Assembly (NCBI GenBank): GCA_031272845.1
Contig: JAISTA010000170.1
Location: 1 to 7,733 of the forward strand
DNA: 7,733 nucleotides
Direction of reading: 5' to 3'
Source: Oscillospiraceae bacterium
GTDB taxonomy: Bacteria; Bacillota; Clostridia; Oscillospirales; Oscillospiraceae
Part shown: positions 1 to 5,036 of the stretch, piece after piece
Layout of the letters: the number at the start of each line of letters is the position of its first letter
How positions within the stretch are numbered: position 1 is the stretch's first letter
Made by a program: the position numbers and the translations under genes
The notes under the pieces: model-generated
What the model was told of the DNA's origin: nothing
Database searches by the model: none
Seen by the model: only the letters and a program-made list of their open reading frames with translations

Positions 1-1473
1 GAGGCCGGCATTCCGGAGGACGACCCGCGCAACCCGGCGGTTATCGCGGACAACGTCGGCGACAACGTCGGCGACGTTGCTGGAATGGGCTCAGACCTGT
101 TCGAGAGCTATGTCGGCGCAATCGTTTCCGCAATAGTGCTCGCGGCGGCGGCCGGTGCTGTGCGAATCGCCCAGTACAGCGAAACAATTGGCGCGTTCAC
201 AAGAACACGCGGTATTTTATTCCCGCTCGTTATCGCGGCTGTCGGCATTGCCGCTTCAATCATCGCGATTTTCCTCGTCGGCGGCAAGAAGACTAAAAAC
301 CCCGCTGCGGCGCTCAATGTCGGAACGTATGTTTCAGCTGCAATCGTGCTTGCCGCTGCGGCCGTTCTGTCTAAGGTTGTTTTCGACAAATTTAACGCGT
401 TTTACGCAGTCGCCGCCGGAATTGTAGTCGGTATTTTAATCGGCGCGATTACGGAAATATACACGTCAGCCGACCATAAGTCGGTCAAGGGCATTGCAAA
501 GCAGGCGGAAACAGGCCCCGCAACCGCGATTATCGACGGGTTTGCCGTCGGAATGCTGTCAACGGTCGTCCCGATAATCCTTATCTGCCTCGGTATTTTC
601 GTGTCCTTCCAGTTCGCGGGACTTTACGGTATCGCAATCGCGGCAGTCGGAATGCTCGCGACAACGGGCGTCGTCGTCGCGGTTGACGCGTACGGCCCCG
701 TGTCAGACAATGCCGGAGGAATCGCCGAAATGTCGGACCTTCCGGAGGAGGTTCGCGAAATCACGGACAAACTCGACTCTGTCGGCAACACAACCGCCGC
801 AATCGGCAAGGGCTTCGCGATCGGCTCCGCCGCTCTCACGGCGCTCGCACTGTTCGTCTCCTTTGCGGAGGTCGCCGGCAATATCGCAAAAAATCCCGAT
901 CAAGTCGTAAACGGGCTTTTGAAGATTGACTTGCTTGACCCGAGCGTCGTCATCGGACTTCTGCTCGGCGGGATGCTGCCGTTCTTCTTCTCGTCGCAGA
1001 CAATGCGCTCTGTCGGCAAGGCCGCCTTCCAGATGATTGAAGAGGTTCGCCGCCAGTTCCGCGAGAAGCCGGGCATTATGGCGGGCACAGAAAAGCCGGA
1101 CTACGCCCGCTGCGTTGATATTTCAACAAAAGCCGCGCTCAAAGAGATGATTGTCCCCGCCGTTATTGCGGTTGTCGCGCCGATCATCGTCGGTGTCATA
1201 CTCGGAGCGGCCGCGCTCGGCGGACTTATCGCGGGTGCGCTGATTTCGGGCGTTTTGCTCGCAATCACAATGTCAAACGCCGGCGGCGCCTGGGATAACG
1301 CGAAAAAGTTCATCGAAGCTTCAGGCCGCAAGGGCAGTGAGGCGCACAAGGCGGCGGTTATCGGTGACACAGTCGGCGACCCGTTCAAAGACACCTCCGG
1401 TCCGTCAATCAACATCCTGATAAAGCTGATGACGATTGTTTCGGTCGTGTTTGTACCGCTGTTTTTGAAGTAA
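1..1473 (+). CDS. hppA: Membrane-bound ion-pumping pyrophosphatase, 5'-truncated by the window edge
   Basis: Hydrolyses cytoplasmic pyrophosphate to two phosphates and pumps Na+ and/or H+ outward across the membrane. The frame is open from base 1, giving 490 residues; roughly the first 200-230 of a usual 650-720 are missing. Visible family motifs are EAGIPEDDPRNP and DNVGDNVGDVAGMGSDLFES (codons 2-36, substrate and Mg2+ aspartates plus ion gate), DAYGPVSDNAGGIAEM (about base 685), GNTTAAIGKGFAIGSA (about 784), SNAGGAWDNAKK (about 1273) and GDTVGDPFKDTSGPS (about 1363). Many hydrophobic helices lie between them. Alanine at base 796 and glycine at 805, where K+-independent enzymes have Lys and Thr, indicate the K+-dependent class. 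Glu at 103-105, three residues after the gate Asp (94-96), matches the Na+-pump arrangement of Thermotoga pyrophosphatase. The gene is followed 27 nt later by a strong terminator and appears to be the last or only gene of its transcript. The family call is certain; ion specificity is inferred. Confidence 0.97.
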   Translation, partial: EAGIPEDDPRNPAVIADNVGDNVGDVAGMGSDLFESYVGAIVSAIVLAAAAGAVRIAQYSETIGAFTRTRGILFPLVIAAVGIAASIIAIFLVGGKKTKNPAAALNVGTYVSAAIVLAAAAVLSKVVFDKFNAFYAVAAGIVVGILIGAITEIYTSADHKSVKGIAKQAETGPATAIIDGFAVGMLSTVVPIILICLGIFVSFQFAGLYGIAIAAVGMLATTGVVVAVDAYGPVSDNAGGIAEMSDLPEEVREITDKLDSVGNTTAAIGKGFAIGSAALTALALFVSFAEVAGNIAKNPDQVVNGLLKIDLLDPSVVIGLLLGGMLPFFFSSQTMRSVGKAAFQMIEEVRRQFREKPGIMAGTEKPDYARCVDISTKAALKEMIVPAVIAVVAPIIVGVILGAAALGGLIAGALISGVLLAITMSNAGGAWDNAKKFIEASGRKGSEAHKAAVIGDTVGDPFKDTSGPSINILIKLMTIVSVVFVPLFLK

Positions 1474-1500
1474 CGGTCAAGCTTGGCGAATTAAATTAGG

Positions 1501-1536
1501 AAATCCCCCGCAGGGCGACTCGCGGGGGATTTTTTT
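1501..1536 (+). terminator. Rho-independent terminator of hppA
   Basis: A perfect 11-bp stem (1501-1511 with 1522-1532, core CCCCCGC/GCGGGGG) has a 10-nt loop and runs into seven consecutive T on the + strand (1530-1536). It begins 27 nt after the hppA stop. Only a short A-run precedes it, so termination in the minus direction should be weak. Confidence 0.93.
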
Positions 1537-1563
1537 GTGCGGCAGCAGGAACGGCTGCCTTGA

Positions 1564-1649
1564 GGCGGTGCTGCTGTTTGTCGGTTGGCTTTGGGTTTGC
1601 GTCGCAAAGAACACCACCACCGCCGCAAACCCAAAGCCAACCGCCCTAC
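1564..1649. repeat. Copy 1 of a short intergenic motif shared with 4912-4981
   Basis: It contains GGCGGTGCT (1564-1572) and, 30 nt later, CGCAAAGAACACC (1603-1615), followed by a stretch reading ACCACCGCC then GCAAACCCAAAGCC (1625-1638). The same pieces occur in the same order and orientation upstream of the other GCCCCGC-stem terminator. The 30-nt gap here holds the left arm of the 20-bp inverted repeat, which the other copy lacks. The alignment was made by eye with small gaps. The 13-nt exact match alone could be chance in a 7.7-kb window; the collinear order makes common origin more likely. Confidence 0.4.
1582..1643. repeat. Perfect 20-bp inverted repeat with 22-nt spacer, intergenic
   Basis: Arm 1582-1601 (starts CGGTTGGCTTTGG) is the exact reverse complement of arm 1624-1643 (ends CCAAAGCCAACCG). 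The spacer 1602-1623 contains CGCAAAGAACACC. No T-run follows either arm, so this is not an ordinary intrinsic terminator. A second, nested dyad TTTGCG-T-CGCAAA (1596-1608) could compete with the long stem. It sits between the hppA terminator and the bidirectional terminator of the convergent operon. Its function is unknown; it may be a small mobile-element remnant, a repeat-type hairpin or a structured RNA. Confidence 0.8.
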
Positions 1650-1658
1650 GGTACCGCC

Positions 1659-1696
1659 GAAAAAAGCCCCGCGGCTTACGACGCGGGGCTTTTTTC
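1659..1696. terminator. Bidirectional terminator overlapping the 3' end of the membrane-protein gene
   Basis: A perfect 14-bp stem (1659-1672 with 1683-1696, core AAAAAAGCCCCGC/GCGGGGCTTTTTT) has a 10-nt loop. The A-run on one side and T-run on the other make it able to work in both directions. It ends the minus-strand radical SAM/membrane-protein operon and backs up hppA termination. The stop codon of the minus-strand gene (1676-1678) lies in the loop, so one arm of the hairpin encodes the last residues of that protein. Confidence 0.93.
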
Positions 1697-3271
1697 AAAA
1701 GTCATCAGCTGCTCCGAGCTTGTATAACAAAGGTAATCCCCGAATGCGCGTTCAAAATGCAGCTCCGCGCCTTTTTCCCGCGCGATTAATTGCACCTGCT
1801 CCAGATTTTGCACTGTGAATACGTATATCGCGGCCTTGTTGTCGTCCTCTGAATAAATGTCCTGCCGGTTTATGTAGTCCATCACGAGCAGCGGCGCGCT
1901 GAACCACGCTCCGGCAGCCGCCGCGCCGTTGGTATATGCCGCGATTTTTCGTATGTGCCTTGCGTCGCCGTAAATATAATCGTACCCGGTGTCCGCAATC
2001 CAGGCGGCGGTTTGCTTTTCCGCGCTGTCGTCTTGAGACAGCGCCTCGGCGGCCGGCTTCGCGTACCCGATATACAGGTTGCAGGCACAAAACACGCACA
2101 GCACAAACAGCCCGCACCGCAATATGCGCGGACGCAGTCGGGGCGCGATTCCGGCAAAGCTGAACGCCGCGAGCGCATACCACGGAAACAGGTATATCGG
2201 ACGAAGCGCCATGTCCAGAAACAAATTCGCAAACAGCATTCCAAAAAGGCTGACAAATCCGAGCGCCGCGCAAATTAGCATACCGTCGGAAAAGCGTCCG
2301 CTCGCGCGGGCTTTTATGTGCAGCACCGGGAAAGCGCACACAACCGCAATTATCATAGCGGCAAACACGGTAAGAAATATTCCCGTGCGGTTTTTTGCGA
2401 GATATTGCAGCCCTGTTATGACGATCAGCGCCTCCTTGTTTTCCGCAATCGCTTGCGCGAGGTTCGGCTGAGCAGCCTCAAGGCTGCCGTACAGGCTTGT
2501 CATCGGTATGTTTAATGAACGCGCGGCCAAAATCCCGGCGAGGTTTGCCAAAACGACTGCCGCCGCAGCCGACACGGCTATAAGCTCCGTCTTGGAAATC
2601 GCGCGGCGCTTAATCCATATGTATACAAACCGCACGGCGGCGGCCGACGCAAGCGGAAGCATGACAACCGCCAGCTGGCGTACGCTCTGAATGCCGGACA
2701 GAAAAGACAAGACAATCGAAACCGCAAAGGCCGCGCCGAAAACCCTTTTGCCGGATACGGTGCGGGCGTACCAGCCCCATATAACAAAGAGGGTGATCAT
2801 GTAATTTGCGTAATAGCTGCACAAAACATAAAACAATTGTCCGTGCAGTGCCGTCACGGCATTCGTTGAAATAATGCCGCCGACAAGCACGAGCAAGCCG
2901 GCAAGCGCGCCGGAGGCGCTCGTGTGCGGGCGAACCGCCCAGCAAAACGCGAAGCACATGAGCAGCGTATTCAGCGTCGTCGCAAGCGACATCGCAAGGT
3001 TCAGGTTCCCGGTTATGCCGTAGAAAAGCGCGGCAAGCACCGGCGTTGCGATCGTATATAATTGGTTGCCGAACGCCCATCCGGACGGAAACAGCGTCTT
3101 TTGCTCCCATATAAGCTTTGCTATCGCCGTATCCGCGTACATATCAAAGTCAAAAAAACGCGGACCGCCGGCAAAATTTATAACGCAAAACGCCGCAAAA
3201 AACGCAAGGAGCAGAGCGGCCGCAGCCGTAGGGAATACATATTTTTTTATTTTTGCCGTTAGCAGTGTCAA
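1676..3271 (-). CDS. Polytopic membrane protein, GT-C glycosyltransferase-like (putative)
   Basis: 531 residues. By eye there are about 11-12 hydrophobic helices between residues 13 and 402 (for example 13-33, 75-113, 142-168, 178-219, 230-250, 298-316, 330-376, 384-402), then a roughly 130-residue soluble C-terminal domain. After helix 1 comes an acid-rich loop, FFDFDMYADTAIAKLIWEQ (residues 39-57), with D41, D43 and D47. Acidic pairs in the first outer loop are typical of GT-C enzymes that use lipid-linked sugars, and ALRPIYLFPWY (355-365) also fits that style. This is resemblance, not a firm family match; another glycan or lipid membrane enzyme is possible. The chosen start is TTG: an in-frame stop lies at 3296-3298, and the first N-terminal helix follows directly. 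No strong Shine-Dalgarno site precedes it (AGTAGGG is 12 nt away), suggesting low or coupled translation from the radical SAM gene, whose stop is 14 nt upstream. Its 3' end overlaps the terminator. Confidence 0.85.
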   Translation of the reverse strand: MTLLTAKIKKYVFPTAAAALLLAFFAAFCVINFAGGPRFFDFDMYADTAIAKLIWEQKTLFPSGWAFGNQLYTIATPVLAALFYGITGNLNLAMSLATTLNTLLMCFAFCWAVRPHTSASGALAGLLVLVGGIISTNAVTALHGQLFYVLCSYYANYMITLFVIWGWYARTVSGKRVFGAAFAVSIVLSFLSGIQSVRQLAVVMLPLASAAAVRFVYIWIKRRAISKTELIAVSAAAAVVLANLAGILAARSLNIPMTSLYGSLEAAQPNLAQAIAENKEALIVITGLQYLAKNRTGIFLTVFAAMIIAVVCAFPVLHIKARASGRFSDGMLICAALGFVSLFGMLFANLFLDMALRPIYLFPWYALAAFSFAGIAPRLRPRILRCGLFVLCVFCACNLYIGYAKPAAEALSQDDSAEKQTAAWIADTGYDYIYGDARHIRKIAAYTNGAAAAGAWFSAPLLVMDYINRQDIYSEDDNKAAIYVFTVQNLEQVQLIAREKGAELHFERAFGDYLCYTSSEQLMTFEKSPAS

Positions 3272-3285
3272 AATTTTCGCCGGCC

Positions 3286-4794
3286 CTACTTCAGCTTATA
3301 CTTCTTCAGCCGCAGAGCCTTGTAAACTCCCGGCAGGAAGCGGAACGCCGCCCGTTTTGCGGACAGAACGATTTTTTTCTTCAAAAATCCGAGCTTTTGC
3401 AGCAAATTGCGCGGGTAGCGCGGCGACAGCAGCTTTTTGTCAAGCTTTGCGACGGCCTTTTCCGCCCTTTCGCCGCCGAGGTCATAGCGCTTGCGGTATT
3501 TGGCGATAAGCTTGTGGAAATACACGTTAGCGTAAAGCAGGTCGCCCCTGGGATACTGCGGCTGACGCAGCTGTATGCGGTCCGAGGACTTAATGTCCGG
3601 GTGCAAAAAGCCGCCCTCCCTCGAGATCTCGTGCAACCGCGTTCCGGGGTACGGAAAGAACATACTCGTAACCTCCTGATCCGCCTTAAGCCGCGCGTTG
3701 AGCTTGATTGTTTCGAGAGACAGCGCAAAGGTTTCATGCGGCAGGCCGAGTATGTTGTATGTCACGACGCGGATATTGTTTTTTTTCATCCACCCCGCAA
3801 CCTTGATGATGTGCTCGTTTTCCATAGAGCGCAGCAGGTATTTTTTGCGGAACTCCTCGCTTCCGTTTTCAAGGCCTATCGTCACAAGATAGCACCCCAT
3901 TTCCGCGATTGTCTGAACCATATGCTCGTCCATATGGTCAAAGCGCAGGTTGCAGGTGAACTTGCGGTGAATCTTCTCCTTATACAGCGCGGCGAATTTG
4001 TAGAACCAGTCCGGGAACATGTTGAGTATCGCGTCGTTAAAGTTAAAATACTCAATTCCGGGGTCGCGCTCAATTACGCGCTCAAGATACTCAATCGCGT
4101 TTTCGGGTGAACGGAAGCGCGCGTAATTTTTCTTGTCGGCATAGTTGTTGCGCAGCTCGGCGTTTGCGCAGTACGTGCAGGCGTACAGACACCCGCGGCT
4201 TATGATGACCTCCGCCGTGTTGATTTTGTTGCTTTTCAGGCTGCGGTAGTCAAACAAATCGAGATCCGGGAACGGGATTTTATCGAGGTCGTATTCGTAC
4301 TGCCGCACAGGATTTTTGACAATCCCCTCCGGCGTGTTGAACCAAAAGCTGTCTGCCGCGAGGTCAAACTCGCCTGTTTTCTCGAACAAATCAATGAAAT
4401 CGGCGACGACAAGCTCGCCCTCTCCGATACAAACCGCGTCAATCCCGCGAATCGCGAGAGTTTCCTCGGGTGCGAGCGACGGGTGGTAACCGCCCGCGAA
4501 AACAGGGATGTCGGGGAACGAATCGTCCAGCCATCCGAGAAATTCGGTCGCGCAGGGAACAATAGTCGTGCGCAGTGTAAGGCCGATGATGTCGGGGGCG
4601 AATTCGCGGATTTTGCGCTCAAACTCCGCCTTGTCCGGCATATAGGTCATATGGTAGAGCGAGGTTTTGTGTCCGCGCGACTTCAGCATAGCAGAGATCG
4701 AGGCGATACCCTCGTTGTAGTTTCCCGCAAGCGTGCGGACATTTTTGGTTTGCTCGAGAAAGTCCGGGTAAATAAAGAGGAAGTTTACTGGCAT
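3286..4794 (-). CDS. Radical SAM protein with N-terminal cobalamin-binding-type domain
   Basis: 502 residues. Residues 1-140 form a Rossmann-like B12-binding-type domain: strand VNFLFIYP (3-10), AGGYHPSLAPEE (100-111) and IGEGE (123-127). The DxHxxG motif that supplies a cobalt-ligating histidine is absent (LYHMTYMP at 47-53 is the nearest stretch), as in many members of this superfamily. The radical SAM core follows, with the [4Fe-4S] ligands C202, C206 and C209 in RGCLYACTYCANA. Supporting motifs are IGLENGSEEF (306-315), NILGLPHET (347-355) and FPYPGTRLHE (380-389). The C-terminus (440-502) is lysine/arginine-rich. Such enzymes usually perform methylation or other radical chemistry on unreactive carbons of lipids, cofactors or antibiotics; the substrate is not readable here. 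ATG at 4794 is chosen because a stop codon abuts it upstream and the first strand starts at once. It is the first gene of an operon with a membrane protein. Confidence 0.95.
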   Translation of the reverse strand: MPVNFLFIYPDFLEQTKNVRTLAGNYNEGIASISAMLKSRGHKTSLYHMTYMPDKAEFERKIREFAPDIIGLTLRTTIVPCATEFLGWLDDSFPDIPVFAGGYHPSLAPEETLAIRGIDAVCIGEGELVVADFIDLFEKTGEFDLAADSFWFNTPEGIVKNPVRQYEYDLDKIPFPDLDLFDYRSLKSNKINTAEVIISRGCLYACTYCANAELRNNYADKKNYARFRSPENAIEYLERVIERDPGIEYFNFNDAILNMFPDWFYKFAALYKEKIHRKFTCNLRFDHMDEHMVQTIAEMGCYLVTIGLENGSEEFRKKYLLRSMENEHIIKVAGWMKKNNIRVVTYNILGLPHETFALSLETIKLNARLKADQEVTSMFFPYPGTRLHEISREGGFLHPDIKSSDRIQLRQPQYPRGDLLYANVYFHKLIAKYRKRYDLGGERAEKAVAKLDKKLLSPRYPRNLLQKLGFLKKKIVLSAKRAAFRFLPGVYKALRLKKYKLK

Positions 4795-4827
4795 CTATGA
4801 ATCGGCGCAAAAAGCGCTGTCTCCTTT
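4795..4827 (-). promoter_or_regulatory. Leader with distant Shine-Dalgarno and small hairpin before the radical SAM start
   Basis: AAAGGAG (4821-4827) is the only good Shine-Dalgarno match, but 26 nt separate it from the ATG at 4794, against the usual 5-10. Between them lies GCGC-TTTTT-GCGC (4805-4817), a 4-bp hairpin that could shorten the effective distance to about 13 nt. No in-frame start closer to the site is available, because TAG (4795-4797) immediately precedes the ATG. Confidence 0.5.
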
Positions 4828-4856
4828 GTAAAGCGGTTAGGGATAGTATAAACAGT

Positions 4857-4885
4857 ATTGTATCAGAGTTAACACAAAGTGTCAA
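4857..4885 (-). promoter_or_regulatory. Vegetative (sigma-70/sigma-A type) promoter for the radical SAM operon
   Basis: On the minus strand, TTGACA (4880-4885, perfect -35) is followed after 17 nt by TACAAT (4857-4862, five of six bases of the -10). A TG one base before the -10 box (4864-4865) gives an extended -10. Transcription should start near 4850, leaving a leader of about 55 nt before the ATG at 4794. Confidence 0.85.
4869..4885 (-). promoter_or_regulatory. Operator-like 17-bp dyad over the -35 box
   Basis: The minus strand reads TTGACAC-TTT-GTGTTAA: two 7-nt arms pair with one mismatch around a 3-nt spacer. The dyad covers the whole -35 element and part of the spacer, where a bound repressor would block RNA polymerase. 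The regulator is unknown, and part of the symmetry comes from the -35 consensus itself. Confidence 0.4.
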
Positions 4886-4911
4886 ATAAAATTGCTGCGC
4901 GAGCGGGTTGC

Positions 4912-4981
4912 GGCGGTGCTTAGTATTCTTTAATACGCAAAGAACACCCACAACGCCCCAAGCAAAAACCAAAAGCCCCGC
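4912..4981. repeat. Copy 2 of the short intergenic motif shared with 1564-1649
   Basis: It contains GGCGGTGCT (4912-4920), then after 15 nt CGCAAAGAACACC (4936-4948), then CACAACGCC and GCAAAAACCAAAAGCC (4962-4977), which runs straight into the left arm of the terminator. The 15-nt gap holds the small dyad GTATT-CTTT-AATAC, and TTCTTT/AAAGAA can pair as an alternative. It lies upstream of the -35 box of the radical SAM promoter. Confidence 0.4.
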
Positions 4982-5009
4982 GCAGGAATCGCTTCCTGCG
5001 CGGGGCTTT
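4972..5009 (-). terminator. Rho-independent terminator of the ABC importer operon
   Basis: A perfect 17-bp stem (4972-4988 with 4993-5009, core GCCCCGCGCAGGAA) has a 4-nt loop. On the minus strand it runs into TTTT-GG-TTTTT. It begins 27 nt after the ATPase stop codon. The + side has only a short T-run, so it mainly serves the minus strand. Confidence 0.92.
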
Positions 5010-5036
5010 CCCACATCCAAAAACCGAGGCCGCCGC

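Noticed and set aside
286..293. Arg for Lys in the second Walker A of the ATPase (residue positions) as a possible inactivating change
   Set aside because: This substitution and the missing second switch His are normal for RbsA/MglA-type tandem ATPases.
1501..1696. Possible CRISPR or riboswitch in the hairpin-rich intergenic stretch
   Set aside because: There are no regularly spaced direct repeats, and the hairpins lie after genes rather than in a leader; two are plain terminators.
1477..1818. Several short open frames on both strands in the hppA downstream region
   Set aside because: They cross two terminators and the inverted repeat; the products are low-complexity and basic, with no start signals.
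1752..2339. 195-codon minus-strand frame inside the membrane-protein gene
   Set aside because: An Arg/Ala-rich alternative frame of a GC-rich gene, without domain features.
3253..4110. Long + strand open frame (285 codons) antisense to the radical SAM gene
   Set aside because: It is explained by the opposite-strand codon pattern of a clearly conserved protein; no recognisable domains and no ribosome site.
4795..4850. Cobalamin riboswitch in front of the radical SAM gene
   Set aside because: The predicted leader is only about 55 nt, far too short for that aptamer, and no B12-box-like sequence is visible.
4619..5020. Minus-strand open frame of 133 codons spanning the promoter region
   Set aside because: It overlaps the radical SAM N-terminus in another frame, crosses the promoter and the ABC terminator, and the product has no recognisable motif.
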